DNA of 64,000 nucleotides from Ruegeria sp. HKCCD4315 (GTDB lineage: Bacteria; Pseudomonadota; Alphaproteobacteria; Rhodobacterales; Rhodobacteraceae): contig NZ_WVRN01000001.1 of NCBI RefSeq assembly GCF_013112245.1, positions 1,368,501 through 1,432,500 on the forward strand, in the 5' to 3' direction. Shown here one piece after another: positions 17,514-27,684 of this stretch. The notes under the pieces were generated by a model, which did not search any database, was not told where the DNA came from, and saw only the letters and a program-made list of their open reading frames with translations. Every line of letters begins with the position of its first letter. Position 1 is the first letter of the stretch. The translations under genes were made by a program, and so were the position numbers.

Positions 17514-17996
17514 CTAAATAATGGGCGCTTGTGAAAGCTCGTTTTTGAGCAACTCTAACGCGTGATCCCGCGCCGCCAGACGCACAGCATCCCGACCCAA
17601 CGCGCCAAATTCGATCGTTTCGGTCTGTGTGTCCTGACCATCGCGGGCCAGTCCGAAACACACACGCCCTTCCGGTTTGAACTCGGACCCGCCCGGCCCG
17701 GCAATGCCGGTGATCGAAACGGCAAGCTGCGCCTTAGAATGGCGTAGGGCTCCGTCTGCCATCTCGCGGGCGACTTCCTCTGACACTGCGCCATGCGCGG
17801 TCAGCGTCTCGGCCAAAACGCCCAGCATGTCCTTTTTGGCTGCGTTGGTGTAAGTGACAAAGCCCCGGTCAACCACAGCGGAGCTGCCGGGAATATCGGT
17901 CAGGGCCGCAGCCACCATCCCGCCCGTACAGCTTTCAGCCGTGGCGATCATCACGCCCTGCGCCTTGGCAAGATCCAACAGTTCGCTCACGTTCAC
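17514..17996 (-). CDS. pncC: Nicotinamide-nucleotide amidase (CinA C-terminal type)
   Basis: A 160-residue stand-alone CinA C-terminal domain, the NMN deamidase PncC of the pyridine nucleotide salvage cycle. Family motifs are ATAESCTGGMVAAALTDIPG near the start and SITGIAGPGGSEFKPEGRVCFG. The start is GTG at 17996, decided by a 4-base overlap (GTGA) with the pgpA stop codon; no ATG exists in a suitable place. It is the last gene of the ispDF-pgpA-pncC overlap series. Confidence 0.93.
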   Translation of the reverse strand: MNVSELLDLAKAQGVMIATAESCTGGMVAAALTDIPGSSAVVDRGFVTYTNAAKKDMLGVLAETLTAHGAVSEEVAREMADGALRHSKAQLAVSITGIAGPGGSEFKPEGRVCFGLARDGQDTQTETIEFGALGRDAVRLAARDHALELLKNELSQAPII

Positions 17997-18490
17997 AGAC
18001 CCAGTACTCCGTGCGCTATTCCCGCCAGTATCATCACGCCGATGGCTGCGAAAACGCCTGCGATGACGTCGTCGAGCATAACGCCCATCGGATCGCCACG
18101 CCTGTCGGCCCAACCAACGGGGCCGGGCTTGGTGATATCGAACAGGCGGAACAGGATGAAACCGGTTACCCAACCGGGCCAAAGGGCGGTAATGTCGATC
18201 CCATGGGCCCAGGACGGGTAAGAAATTGCCCAAAGCGCGATGAACTGGCCTGCGACCTCATCAACGACGATTTCTGACGGGTCGTGATCATCTTGGCCTT
18301 CGGTCATCACGCGGGTTGCCCAAAGGCCGCCAACAAAAACGGCCAGTGTTGCGAGTGCCAGCAGGGGAAACCCACCCAGCGTATGCAACACCCAAGCCAT
18401 CGGTAGCGCCGCCAGGGATCCCCAGGTGCCTGGGGCAGGGCGTAAATAGCCGACGCCGCCAACGGTGCCGATCAACTGTGCTGCGGTCAT
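17993..18490 (-). CDS. pgpA: Phosphatidylglycerophosphatase A
   Basis: A 165-residue inner-membrane phosphatase that removes phosphate from phosphatidylglycerophosphate to give phosphatidylglycerol. It has the family N-terminus [23 protein letters not shown] and the acidic active-site block [20 protein letters not shown], followed by hydrophobic helices. It overlaps ispDF by 4 bases upstream and pncC by 4 bases downstream, so the three genes are translationally linked. Confidence 0.94.
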   Translation of the reverse strand: MTAAQLIGTVGGVGYLRPAPGTWGSLAALPMAWVLHTLGGFPLLALATLAVFVGGLWATRVMTEGQDDHDPSEIVVDEVAGQFIALWAISYPSWAHGIDITALWPGWVTGFILFRLFDITKPGPVGWADRRGDPMGVMLDDVIAGVFAAIGVMILAGIAHGVLGL

Positions 18491-19617
18491 GCCTTCACCA
18501 GGCAGGCTGTGGCGAGCGAGGCGATCCCTTCGCTGCGACCAGTAAAGCCCAAACGCTCGGATGTGGTGGCCTTGACCGAGACCTGATCTGCGCTTAACCC
18601 CATGATTTTAGACATTTCGACACGCATGGCAGCGGCATGAGGGCCGATCTTTGGATACTCGCAGACCAAGGTGCAATCGACGTTCGAAATGCGGTATCCC
18701 ATCTGCCCGGCCAGCTCGACCGCATGGCGCAGGAAAATCTCGCTGGCAGCACCCTTCCATTGCGGATCTGAGGGCGGGAAGTGTTGACCAATGTCACCCT
18801 GCGCCAAAGCACCATAGATCGCATCGGTTGCGGCGTGCATCCCAACATCTGCATCCGAGTGCCCCTGCAATCCGCGTCCATGAGGCACCTTCACGCCACA
18901 CAGGATAACGTGATCCCCTTCGCCAAAACGGTGCACGTCGTACCCGTTGCCAAGCCTTACATCCATATCCGTTCCCATTATCCGTTCCGCCCGGGCAAAA
19001 TCCTCGGGTCGGGTGATTTTCAGATTGTCTGCGTCGCCGGGGACAATGCAAACATCAAGGCCTTCCGCGCGGGCGACCTCCACATCATCCGCCGCCTCGC
19101 CCGAATGGGCCGCGTGGGCAGCAGTGATAGCGTCATAGTGAAAGCCCTGCGGTGTTTGCGCGGCGTAGAGGCCATTGCGGTCCTGCGTGCCCGTTACGGC
19201 GTTGTCTTGCCCAACCCACAGCGCATCCGTGACAGCAAGCCCCGGCGCGGCCGCCTGATGCGTTTCCAGCGCGGTCAGCACGTCCTGTATGATGCGCGAT
19301 GAGACACAAGGGCGGGCCACGTCGTGGATCAGAACATGTTGAACCCCCAATCCTTCTATGGCCTTCAATCCGCCCCGGACCGAGCTTGAGCGATCTGATC
19401 CGCCCGAAGCCAGGATCAGATCTGTATTGCGAAACTCTTCCCATGCGTGGGTGTCTTCGTCAGAAAGCACCAGAACGATGTGATCCACCTGTCCGCGAAA
19501 CTGCTCGATTGTCCAGTCGGCCACACGACGCCCCGCAAGGCTGCGCCATTGCTTGGGCACGCCGCCTCCGGCGCGCAACCCGCGCCCCGCGGCGACTATA
19601 ATGGCGGCTGTGGTCAT
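18487..19617 (-). CDS. ispDF: Bifunctional IspD/IspF isoprenoid enzyme
   Basis: A fusion of two non-consecutive enzymes of the MEP isoprenoid pathway. Residues 1-215 are IspD (2-C-methyl-D-erythritol 4-phosphate cytidylyltransferase) with the CTP-binding start [19 protein letters not shown] and the [10 protein letters not shown] motif. Residues 218-376 are IspF (MECDP synthase) with metal ligands in GYDVHRF (D227, H229) and GHSDADV (H253) and the C-terminal [16 protein letters not shown] motif. The fusion is common in alphaproteobacteria. The gene is divergent from dusB across a 181-base space and starts a four-base-overlap operon with pgpA and pncC. Confidence 0.96.
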   Translation of the reverse strand: MTTAAIIVAAGRGLRAGGGVPKQWRSLAGRRVADWTIEQFRGQVDHIVLVLSDEDTHAWEEFRNTDLILASGGSDRSSSVRGGLKAIEGLGVQHVLIHDVARPCVSSRIIQDVLTALETHQAAAPGLAVTDALWVGQDNAVTGTQDRNGLYAAQTPQGFHYDAITAAHAAHSGEAADDVEVARAEGLDVCIVPGDADNLKITRPEDFARAERIMGTDMDVRLGNGYDVHRFGEGDHVILCGVKVPHGRGLQGHSDADVGMHAATDAIYGALAQGDIGQHFPPSDPQWKGAASEIFLRHAVELAGQMGYRISNVDCTLVCEYPKIGPHAAAMRVEMSKIMGLSADQVSVKATTSERLGFTGRSEGIASLATACLVKA

Positions 19618-19798
19618 GTCTCGGGCGCTCCTTCGTCTTGGCTGTGTTTAGGCGGCGGTGAAAGCAGAGGCAATCACCCAAGGTAAAACGATTAAAAAAT
19701 AGGCATGTGATGATTTTGCGGGCTTGTTTCACGCCGTTTTGTTGTTCATATGCGCGGAATTCGATATCAAATCAGCAACTGCCCAAGGATTAAGCACG

Positions 19799-20782
19799 TT
19801 GACCCTTCATCTCGGTGACAAGGAAGTAAACCCACCAGTATTGCTGGCCCCGATGGCCGGAATCACGGATCGCCCGTTTCGCGATCTGGTGATGCGGTTT
19901 GGTGCCGGTATGGTGGTAAGCGAAATGGTTGCCAGCCAGGAGATGGTGCAAGCCAAGCCTGGCGTGCGCGAACGTGCGGAACTGTCAGCGGATGTCGAAA
20001 ACACTGCCGTGCAATTGGCCGGGCGCGAGGCGCATTGGATGGCTGAAGCCGCTCGTCAGGTCGCCGACAGGGGCGCACGGGTGATCGACATCAACATGGG
20101 CTGTCCCGCCAAGAAAGTGACCAATGGTTATTCTGGTTCGGCGCTTCTGAAAACGCCGGATCATGCGTTGACCCTGATCGAAGCCGTGGTCAGTGCCGTT
20201 GATGTGCCGGTGACCTTGAAAACCCGGCTGGGCTGGGACGACTCTCTGCTAAACGCACCAGACGTGGCGCGACGGGCGCAGGACGCCGGTATTCAGATGG
20301 TCACTATTCATGGGCGCACGCGATGTCAGTTTTACAAAGGCCATGCCGATTGGCGGGCGATCCGGGCCGTGAAGAAGGCCGTGTCGATTCCAGTCATCGC
20401 AAATGGCGATATCGTGGATACCGCGGCCGCGCAGACTGCGCTGGATCAGTCCGGTGCAGATGGGGTGATGGTTGGGCGCGGCGCGCAGGGCAAGCCCTGG
20501 CTCTTGGCGCAGGTATGCCATGACCTATTCGGGGCCGAGGCCCCTGAGATTCCGGTCGGCGCGGATCTGATAGACATGGTGCAGGCGCATTATCAGGCGA
20601 TGCTGTCCTTCTATGGGGCGGATCTGGGCCTGCGCGTCGCCCGTAAGCATCTTGGCTGGTACATGGATGAAGCCGCCACACCAGCGCCTTTGCGGCGGGC
20701 CGTTCTGACCTCACGCGATCCAAACGAAGTGTTGCGCCTGCTGGCGGATGCATTGAGTGAGACGGGCGAGGTGGCGGCATGA
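19799..20782 (+). CDS. dusB: tRNA-dihydrouridine synthase (NifR3 type)
   Basis: A flavoprotein that reduces uridines in the tRNA D-loop, 327 residues. It carries the FMN barrel start VLLAPMAGITDRPFRDLV, the catalytic Cys region NMGCPAKKVTNGYSGSALL and the HGRTRCQFYKGHADW and GRGAQGKPWL phosphate-binding blocks. The likely start is TTG at 19799, which follows aagga by nine bases; an ATG at 19724 would add 25 unconserved residues. It is the first gene of the dus-ntrBC locus known as nifR3-ntrB-ntrC in Rhodobacter, and overlaps ntrB by 4 bases. Confidence 0.92.
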   Translation: MTLHLGDKEVNPPVLLAPMAGITDRPFRDLVMRFGAGMVVSEMVASQEMVQAKPGVRERAELSADVENTAVQLAGREAHWMAEAARQVADRGARVIDINMGCPAKKVTNGYSGSALLKTPDHALTLIEAVVSAVDVPVTLKTRLGWDDSLLNAPDVARRAQDAGIQMVTIHGRTRCQFYKGHADWRAIRAVKKAVSIPVIANGDIVDTAAAQTALDQSGADGVMVGRGAQGKPWLLAQVCHDLFGAEAPEIPVGADLIDMVQAHYQAMLSFYGADLGLRVARKHLGWYMDEAATPAPLRRAVLTSRDPNEVLRLLADALSETGEVAA

Positions 20783-21867
20783 ACTCAAACGCCAGCATCT
20801 GGAACTCATTGCCCGTTCCGGCCTTCATCATTGATCCGGACGATCGCATTTCTGATGTGAATGCGGCAGGTGAGGGGTTTTTGAACGCGTCACGCAAGGC
20901 GGTGATTGGCCATCCCGTGTGGGATCAGATTGCCGTGGATGCACCGCTTGAAGAGGCTTTTGAACGTGCCCGGACCTATGGCACGCCTCTGTTTGTAAAC
21001 GATGTTGACGCCGGATCGGGCAATCGTGCGCCGTTGCAATGCGCGTTGCAGATCGCGCCGTTGGTTGGGTATCCGGGATCGATGATCATGATCATTTCAC
21101 CGCGCGAATTGTCGGGGCGGATGACACGGGGCAATACCGTAAAATCGGCGGCGCAATCAGCCATCGGCATGGCCGAGATGCTGGCGCATGAAATCAAGAA
21201 CCCTTTGGCCGGGATCACGGGTGCCGCACAGTTGCTAAGCATGAATATCTCGGCGCAAGATCTTGAACTTACAGATCTTATTGTGGCTGAAAGCCGCCGG
21301 ATCGTTAAGTTGCTAGAGCAGGTTGAACAATTCGGTAACTTGCAGAAACCCGACTTCAAACCTGTCAATATCCACGATGTTTTGGATCGCGCCCGCCGGT
21401 CTGCATTGCTGGGGTTTGGCGCGGATATGACGATCATCGAAGACTACGACCCGTCCTTGCCGCTAGCGTTCGGAGATCCGGATCAATTGTTGCAGGTGGT
21501 GCTGAACCTGCTCAAGAACGCGTCCGAGGCTGCCGGGCCACAGGGCGGAACCATTCGGCTACGGACCTATTTCGAACACTCTTTCCGATTGCGCCGCAGC
21601 GATGGGTCAGGCCATTCGCTGCCTTTGCAGATCGAGATCATAGACGACGGCCCAGGTCTGCCCGAAGACATTCGCGGCGATATCTTTGATCCGTTTGTTT
21701 CAGGCAAAGAGAACGGCACCGGCCTCGGACTGGCGCTGGTGAGTAAGATCATATCGGACCACGACGGCTGGATTTCGGCCGATTCTGTGCCCGGGCGAAC
21801 CGTATTCAAACTGTCGCTGCGCCGCGCACCGCGCGAAGACGCCGAGCACAAAAAGGAGACCACCTAA
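20779..21867 (+). CDS. ntrB: Nitrogen regulation sensor kinase NtrB
   Basis: A cytoplasmic histidine kinase that phosphorylates or dephosphorylates NtrC according to PII signals, 362 residues. An N-terminal PAS-like domain (about 8-115) is followed by the H-box [21 protein letters not shown] with phospho-accepting H137, the N-box [10 protein letters not shown], and the G-boxes DDGPGLP and [12 protein letters not shown]. It overlaps dusB by 4 bases and its last base overlaps the ntrC start. No membrane segment is present, in line with the family. Confidence 0.95.
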   Translation: MNSNASIWNSLPVPAFIIDPDDRISDVNAAGEGFLNASRKAVIGHPVWDQIAVDAPLEEAFERARTYGTPLFVNDVDAGSGNRAPLQCALQIAPLVGYPGSMIMIISPRELSGRMTRGNTVKSAAQSAIGMAEMLAHEIKNPLAGITGAAQLLSMNISAQDLELTDLIVAESRRIVKLLEQVEQFGNLQKPDFKPVNIHDVLDRARRSALLGFGADMTIIEDYDPSLPLAFGDPDQLLQVVLNLLKNASEAAGPQGGTIRLRTYFEHSFRLRRSDGSGHSLPLQIEIIDDGPGLPEDIRGDIFDPFVSGKENGTGLGLALVSKIISDHDGWISADSVPGRTVFKLSLRRAPREDAEHKKETT

Positions 21868-23234
21868 TGGATGGCACAGTACTGGTTGCGGATGATGACC
21901 GCACGATCCGGACCGTTTTGACACAGGCCCTGACGCGTGCCGGGTGCAAGGTACATGCGACATCGTCTCTGACCACGTTGATGCGCTGGGTCGGCGAGGG
22001 CAAGGGCGACGTGGTGATCTCGGATGTGGTCATGCCTGATGGCAACGGTTTGGAAATGCTGCCAAAGATTGCCGAGGATCGCCCGGGTCTGCCAGTCATT
22101 GTGATCTCAGCGCAGAACACGATCATGACGGCAATTCAGGCCGCAGAGGCAGATGCCTATGATTACTTGCCTAAACCGTTCGATTTGCCGGACCTGATGA
22201 AGCGAACCGCGCGTGCGCTGGATCAGAAACAACGTGCGCAGCCTGAGCCTGCCGAAGCAGATAGCGAGCGCCCGGACGAGCTGCCTTTGGTTGGACGCAC
22301 CCCAGTGATGCAGGCCCTCTACAGGCTGGTTGCTCGGGTCATGAATACCGATCTTTCGGTGATGATTTCTGGTGAAAGCGGCACTGGCAAGTCTTTGATT
22401 GCGCGCGCCATTCACGACTTTTCTGACCGTCGCACCTTGCCGTTTGTCACCGTTGCAGCGGCAGAGCTGCGGGATCTGGAAGGCCCCGCGCGTGTTTTGG
22501 CACGGGTACGCGGCGGCACGCTTCTAATTGATGAGATTGCCGACATCGATGATGAGGTTCAGGCCCGGATCGTGCGCATGATGGATACGCCTGGCGATCA
22601 CGTTCCGCGTTTCATGGCCACCAGCCAGTCGGATCTGACCGAAGGCATGGAAACCGGACGCATTCGTCAGGATCTGTATTACCGATTGTGCGGCGCCACC
22701 ATTCATGTGCCGTCTCTGCGCGAAAGAGTGGACGACATTCCGCTTTTAGCCGAGCATTTCTTGGCCCGCGAAGAACGTGAAAGTGGAGCAAAACGTTGGC
22801 TCAGCCCCGAAGCGGTGGAACTTGTTCGCCGCTATTCTTGGCCCGGTAACGTCAGGCAGTTGGAAAACGCGGTGCGCAGATTGGGTTTGACCAGCCGCGC
22901 GGATGAAATCTCGAAAGCCGAGGTGGAAATGGTTCTGGGCAGCCAGCCCGAGGCGGAACCGGTTCTCAGCGGCGGCGAGCGTGAAAAACTGTCAACCTCG
23001 GTCGAGCGACACCTGCGGCGGTATTTTGACCTGCACGGCAATATTCTGCCGCCGCCGGGCCTGTATCAGCGCATTTTGCGCGAGGTTGAGGCACCGCTGA
23101 TCGAAATTGCACTGGACGCAACCGGCGGAAATCAGGCGAAATGTGCGGATTTGCTGGGAATCAACCGAAATACGTTGAGAAAAAAGATAACCGATCTCGA
23201 TATTCAGGTGACACGCCGCCGCAAACTGATGTAA
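21867..23234 (+). CDS. ntrC: Nitrogen response regulator NtrC lacking the GAFTGA loop
   Basis: A 455-residue response regulator with a receiver domain (phospho-acceptor D53 in [13 protein letters not shown]), an AAA+ domain (Walker A GESGTGKS, about 169-176; Walker B LLIDEI, about 219-224) and a Fis-type C-terminal helix-turn-helix ([21 protein letters not shown]). Between the AAELRDLEG segment (about 198) and the RGGTLLIDE segment (about 215) only some 17 residues remain, and the L1 loop with the GAFTGA motif is missing. Rhodobacter capsulatus NtrC shows the same loss and activates housekeeping-sigma promoters, so this protein should do so as well. It sits between ntrB and ntrY. Confidence 0.95.
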   Translation: MDGTVLVADDDRTIRTVLTQALTRAGCKVHATSSLTTLMRWVGEGKGDVVISDVVMPDGNGLEMLPKIAEDRPGLPVIVISAQNTIMTAIQAAEADAYDYLPKPFDLPDLMKRTARALDQKQRAQPEPAEADSERPDELPLVGRTPVMQALYRLVARVMNTDLSVMISGESGTGKSLIARAIHDFSDRRTLPFVTVAAAELRDLEGPARVLARVRGGTLLIDEIADIDDEVQARIVRMMDTPGDHVPRFMATSQSDLTEGMETGRIRQDLYYRLCGATIHVPSLRERVDDIPLLAEHFLAREERESGAKRWLSPEAVELVRRYSWPGNVRQLENAVRRLGLTSRADEISKAEVEMVLGSQPEAEPVLSGGEREKLSTSVERHLRRYFDLHGNILPPPGLYQRILREVEAPLIEIALDATGGNQAKCADLLGINRNTLRKKITDLDIQVTRRRKLM

Positions 23235-23333
23235 TATCGCCACACAAACCGTGGCATCCCGGCATCTGTTGGGAAAAGATCACGATATATGGCGGTAAGC
23301 CGCAAACGCGGCACATCAGGATGAGGGCAGACG

Positions 23334-25622
23334 GTGGCAACCCGAGCACAGAGCGGGATGATCCCATCGATAAGTCGATGGCGTAAATCACGAAAACTGC
23401 GCAATTTCGGTACCTTTGGGCTGGTCCTTTTGGGGCCAATTCTTGCGCTGGCAACCTATCTGGTCATTGGTCCCTTTGATCTTGGTGCAACGGCACCAAC
23501 CCTGCGGCTGATTCTGTTGGCAGACCTCGTCTATGTACTTGTCGTCGCGGCACTGGTGCTGAGTCAGGTCGGCAGCTTGATTGCGGCGCGCAGGGCCAAG
23601 TCGGCGGGTTCGCGCCTTCATTTGCGTTTGATCGGGGCTTTTACACTGCTGGCGCTGGTGCCGACCGTAACCGTGGCGATTTTTGCCGGGCTCACGGTGA
23701 ATATCGGCCTTGAAGGCTGGTTCTCGGACCGGGTTCGGCAAGTGGTGGGATCGTCCCTGACAGCGGCAGAAGCTTATGAACAGGAACACCGCCGCGGTTT
23801 GGTTCAGGACGCCTCGGTGCTGGCGCGGTTCCTGGACAATGCGCGTTCGCTGGATTTCTACATCTCGGATGCTGAACTGCGCGAAGTGTTGGCGCAGGGG
23901 CAGGCTCAGATCCAACGCGGATTGCGGGAAGCTTATGTCATCGACGGCAGCGGCGAGATCAAATCGCGCGGCGATCGGTCATATCTGTTCAACTACGAAG
24001 CACCCACTGCGGAACAGATGGCCGAGGCCACTGACACAGGGCTGCTGATCATAGCTGACTGGCCTAACAATGAATTCCGGGCACTAGTTCCCCTGACAGC
24101 TTATCTGGACCGTTACCTTTATGTCAGCCGCGAAGTGGACGGTCAGTTGCTGACCCTGCTGGATGACACCAAGGAAACGGCGCAGTTCTATCAACAACTC
24201 GAAAGCGAACGGGGAAGGGTGCTGTTCGAGTTCGGCCTACTTTATCTGGGCTTTGCATTGATCCTGATCCTTGCTGCAATGTCTTTGGGTATGTGGTTCG
24301 CAGAACGTTTGTCGCGCCCGGTTGGTCGGCTGACGACAGCGGCACAACGGGTCGGGGCCGGGGACCTGAGCGTTCAGGTTATAGAAGAGGCCAGCGATGA
24401 CGAGATCGCCATGCTGGGCCGGTATTTCAACCAGATGACCCGGCAACTGAAAGGGCAGCGGGACACGCTGCTGGAAAACACACAGCAAATCGAAAGCCGC
24501 CGTCGCCTGTTCGATTCGGTACTCAGCTCGGTCACATCGGGTGTTGTCGGCGTTGACCCTGAGGGCTGCGTGACATTTGTGAACCGCTCGGCCGAACGGT
24601 TGCTGGACTGGTCGCGGGGAGAAGAGCACCTGGCCATTGGCATCGCGGTGCCAGAGTTTCTCCCTCTGTTCGAAAGCCTGAAAGACAGCGGGCAGGAGGC
24701 TGTCCAAGGTGAGGTCAAAGTCACCCGCAAGGGTCGGTTGGAAAACCTTCTGGTACGCATGGCCATCCGGCGCGGTGAAGACGGGGGGCTGGAAGGCTAT
24801 GTGGTTGCCTTTGATGACGTGACCGATCTGGTCAGTGCGCAGCGGATGGCAGCCTGGGGCGACGTTGCCCGCCGCATCGCCCATGAGATCAAGAACCCTT
24901 TGACCCCAATTCAGCTGAGCGCGGAGCGCATCAAACGCAAGTTCGCGCGCAAGCTGGACGAAGAGGATTGCGAAAGCCTCGAGTCGATGACGGGTGTCAT
25001 TGTGCGCCAGACCAACGACCTGCGTCGCATCGTGGACGAGTTTTCGAAATTCGCGCGGATGCCCGAGCCTGAGCGCCGCGAAGAAAATGTGGTCGAACTC
25101 GTGCGTGAAGCGGTTGTATTGCAACAGGCAGGGCAACCGGATGTGCAGATCGACGCGGATTTACCGCAGCACCCCATCATGGCTGATTTGGATGCGACGA
25201 TGTTGCATCAGGCTCTGACGAACTTGATTAAAAACGCCGGAGAAGCGATTGGTACCCTTAAAGAAAAAGGGGCGCCGGATAATCTCAAGCCACAGATAAA
25301 AGTGGCAGTGTCCAGTGATGATGCAGGTACGGTCATCACCATTGCAGATAACGGGATCGGTCTGCCCGAGGATCGGGCGCGACTGTTTGAACCCTATGTG
25401 ACCACACGCGACGAAGGGACGGGGCTGGGCCTGCCCATCGTCAAGAAGATCATCGAAGAACATGGCGGAGCGCTGACGCTTGAGGACGCGCCCGTCTTTG
25501 ACGGACAGGACCATTTTGGCGCGATGGCCGTAATCCGTTTGCCGGGGGCCAATATGTCCTCGACCGTTGCGCCACAGAAGCAGGCAATTAGAACCAACAA
25601 ACTGAAAGCAGGCCAAAGATGA
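23334..25622 (+). CDS. ntrY: Nitrogen-related membrane sensor kinase NtrY
   Basis: A 762-residue membrane histidine kinase, the partner of NtrX. The start is GTG at 23334 with gagg nine bases upstream; an ATG at 23321 is out of frame. Four hydrophobic segments occur in the N-terminal part and around residue 305, with a large periplasmic loop, followed by HAMP (after WFAERLSRPVGRL), a PAS domain, the H-box [22 protein letters not shown] (H517) and the catalytic domain (GTGLGLPIVKKI). NtrYX influences nitrogen use and redox responses in alphaproteobacteria. It overlaps ntrX by 4 bases and is separated from ntrC by 99 bases. Confidence 0.95.
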   Translation: MATRAQSGMIPSISRWRKSRKLRNFGTFGLVLLGPILALATYLVIGPFDLGATAPTLRLILLADLVYVLVVAALVLSQVGSLIAARRAKSAGSRLHLRLIGAFTLLALVPTVTVAIFAGLTVNIGLEGWFSDRVRQVVGSSLTAAEAYEQEHRRGLVQDASVLARFLDNARSLDFYISDAELREVLAQGQAQIQRGLREAYVIDGSGEIKSRGDRSYLFNYEAPTAEQMAEATDTGLLIIADWPNNEFRALVPLTAYLDRYLYVSREVDGQLLTLLDDTKETAQFYQQLESERGRVLFEFGLLYLGFALILILAAMSLGMWFAERLSRPVGRLTTAAQRVGAGDLSVQVIEEASDDEIAMLGRYFNQMTRQLKGQRDTLLENTQQIESRRRLFDSVLSSVTSGVVGVDPEGCVTFVNRSAERLLDWSRGEEHLAIGIAVPEFLPLFESLKDSGQEAVQGEVKVTRKGRLENLLVRMAIRRGEDGGLEGYVVAFDDVTDLVSAQRMAAWGDVARRIAHEIKNPLTPIQLSAERIKRKFARKLDEEDCESLESMTGVIVRQTNDLRRIVDEFSKFARMPEPERREENVVELVREAVVLQQAGQPDVQIDADLPQHPIMADLDATMLHQALTNLIKNAGEAIGTLKEKGAPDNLKPQIKVAVSSDDAGTVITIADNGIGLPEDRARLFEPYVTTRDEGTGLGLPIVKKIIEEHGGALTLEDAPVFDGQDHFGAMAVIRLPGANMSSTVAPQKQAIRTNKLKAGQR

Positions 25623-27028
25623 GTGACATTCTGATCGTAGATGACGAGCGCGATATTCGCGAGCTGGTGTCCGACATTCTGGAGGACGAAGGCTATTCAA
25701 CCCGGCTGGCGGCCAACTCGGACGAGTGTATGGCGTCCATCAATTCCGAACCGCCGGGGCTGTTGATCCTTGATATATGGCTGAAGGACAGCCGCATGGA
25801 CGGGATCGACATTCTTAAGGCGGTGAAACGCGATAACCCGGATGTGCCGGTGGTGATCATTTCCGGGCACGGCAACATCGAAATCGCTGTAGCTGCTATC
25901 AAGCAGGGCGCGTATGACTTTATCGAAAAGCCCTTTAACATTGACCAGTTGATGGTGGTGATCCGCCGCGCGATGGAGACCTCTCGCCTGCGTCGCGAGA
26001 ACGCGTCGCTCAAGCGCAAAGAGGTCAACAACTCGGACATGATCGGCAAATCCGCGTCGTTCCGGGCCATGCAGGGTCAGCTGGACAAAGTGACCAAATC
26101 AAATGGTCGCGTGATGCTGAGCGGTCCTGCCGGGTCGGGCAAGGAAATCGCAGCGCGCTATATCCACGCCCATTCCAACCGCGCCAACGCGCCCTTTGTG
26201 ACCGTGAACTGTGCGGGGATCGAGCCAGAGCGCGTGGAAGAGGTTTTGTTTGGCCGCGAATCCGCTGAGCGCGGGGTCGAGCCCGGTTTGCTGGAAGAAG
26301 CCCACGGTGGTGTGGTTTACTTTGACGAAGTGGCGGATATGCCATTGGGCACGCAATCCAAGATCCTGCGGGTGTTGGTGGACCAGCAGTTTCAGCGTGT
26401 GGGCGGCTCCGACAAAGTGCGTGTGGATCTGCGGGTTATCTCGTCCACCAACAAGGATCTGGACGAAGAAATCGCAGCCGAGCGTTTCCGCGAAGAGCTG
26501 TACCACCGCCTGAACGTTGTGCCGGTTGCGGTTCCTTCGCTGGAAGATCGCCGCGAGGATATTCCGGTTCTGGCCCAGCACTTCATCGAAATGTGTAATG
26601 AAACCCAAGGTTTGCCGATCCGGGAACTGTCGGAAGAGGCTGTTGCCCTGTTGCAGACGATGACCTGGCCGGGGAATGTGCGTCAGCTTAAGAACCTGAT
26701 CGAACGGGTTTTGATCCTGGGCGACGGAACCGGCCCGATCGAAGCGCGCGAGCTGCCAAGCGAAGAAGAAAAGACCGAAGATTCGGGCCGCGTCGTTCTG
26801 TCGGGTGCGCTGGCGACCTTGCCGCTGCGTGAGGCGCGCGAAGCGTTCGAGCGAGAGTACCTGCTGACACAGATCAATCGCTTTGGTGGCAATATCAGCC
26901 GCACGGCCAGCTTTGTCGGGATGGAGCGCAGCGCTTTGCATCGTAAACTGAAATCGCTGGGTGTCGTGACGTCGAACAAGTCCGGTGCACGTGTTGCGCA
27001 AATCGATGAGCCGGAACCGGCGGAGTAA
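25619..27028 (+). CDS. ntrX: Response regulator NtrX lacking a GAFTGA loop
   Basis: A 469-residue regulator paired with NtrY. The receiver has D52 in LLILDIWLKDSRMDG. The AAA+ domain has Walker A GPAGSGKE (169-176) and Walker B VVYFDEVADM, and a C-terminal Fis-like helix-turn-helix reads GGNISRTASFVGMERSALHRK. Where sigma-54 activators have GAFTGA, this protein reads LFGRESAERGVEPGLLEEA (from residue 210), so contact with sigma-54 is unlikely. Loss of the motif in NtrX is known in Brucella. It is translationally coupled to ntrY. Confidence 0.94.
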   Translation: MSDILIVDDERDIRELVSDILEDEGYSTRLAANSDECMASINSEPPGLLILDIWLKDSRMDGIDILKAVKRDNPDVPVVIISGHGNIEIAVAAIKQGAYDFIEKPFNIDQLMVVIRRAMETSRLRRENASLKRKEVNNSDMIGKSASFRAMQGQLDKVTKSNGRVMLSGPAGSGKEIAARYIHAHSNRANAPFVTVNCAGIEPERVEEVLFGRESAERGVEPGLLEEAHGGVVYFDEVADMPLGTQSKILRVLVDQQFQRVGGSDKVRVDLRVISSTNKDLDEEIAAERFREELYHRLNVVPVAVPSLEDRREDIPVLAQHFIEMCNETQGLPIRELSEEAVALLQTMTWPGNVRQLKNLIERVLILGDGTGPIEARELPSEEEKTEDSGRVVLSGALATLPLREAREAFEREYLLTQINRFGGNISRTASFVGMERSALHRKLKSLGVVTSNKSGARVAQIDEPEPAE

Positions 27029-27052
27029 TCCGCCGGGACGGCTGGGCTGGCC

Positions 27053-27631
27053 ATGAGTGTTTTGAGAGCAGTGAATCGGCTTGAAACCCGCGGCTATCCG
27101 GGGTTCGGAAAGCGCCTGAAACGGCTGCGCCGGTCGGTTGGGTTCAAGCAAGCTCATCTGGCTGAATTGTTGCAAGTGGATCAGGCAACCGTTTCGCGGT
27201 GGGAACGAGGCGGTCAGACACCGCCGCCCGAGACCCAACAGGCCGTCTTTGCGGCCCTTGGACCGGTCCGCGCTGATGACAGCGCATTGCGGCGGTTGGT
27301 CACGAGCTCGTCAGATTGTGTGCATTTGGTCGAAGAGGCGAGCCACAGGTGTCTTGCCTATTCGGCCAGCAGGGCGCGCGATTGGAAAACCAGCCAAAGC
27401 GCGCTGTTGGGAGTATCTCTGTGGCAGTTTGCAACGGATGAAATACAGGCGGCCGAGGCTGAACTCGACGCCGACGGATGGTGGGACATGCATACGCCCG
27501 CACCAAAGGCGTTCCTAACGTCCGAAGCTGTCCATGACCGCATTCGCATCAGCGCGGGCGAAATCATCTGGGAACGTCTGTATCTGTCTGACGGCACGCC
27601 TGTTCGTCTGGTCAGCGGATCCAGACACTGA
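27053..27631 (+). CDS. XRE family regulator with C-terminal sensory-like domain
   Basis: A 192-residue protein with an N-terminal XRE helix-turn-helix (about 18-75: FGKRLKRLRRSVGFKQAHLAELL, DQATVSRWERGGQTPPP). The C-terminal half (about 80-190) looks PAS-like by pattern (CLAYSASRARDWK, LLGVSLWQF, RIRISAGEIIWERLYLSDGTPV), but this is not certain. It begins 25 bases after ntrX on the same strand and may be co-transcribed. In many alphaproteobacteria trkA or hfq follows ntrX directly, so this gene and the next two look like an insertion in the order. The ligand and targets are unknown. Confidence 0.75.
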   Translation: MSVLRAVNRLETRGYPGFGKRLKRLRRSVGFKQAHLAELLQVDQATVSRWERGGQTPPPETQQAVFAALGPVRADDSALRRLVTSSSDCVHLVEEASHRCLAYSASRARDWKTSQSALLGVSLWQFATDEIQAAEAELDADGWWDMHTPAPKAFLTSEAVHDRIRISAGEIIWERLYLSDGTPVRLVSGSRH

Positions 27632-27684
27632 GGCTGCATAATTTATGCGTTCCTTGATCCTGTTGCGCGCAGTAGAAGCGGCTT

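Noticed and set aside
26099..27238. A 379-codon minus-strand open frame opposite ntrX
   Set aside because: It is antisense to a well-supported gene in a GC-rich genome and shows no domain pattern.
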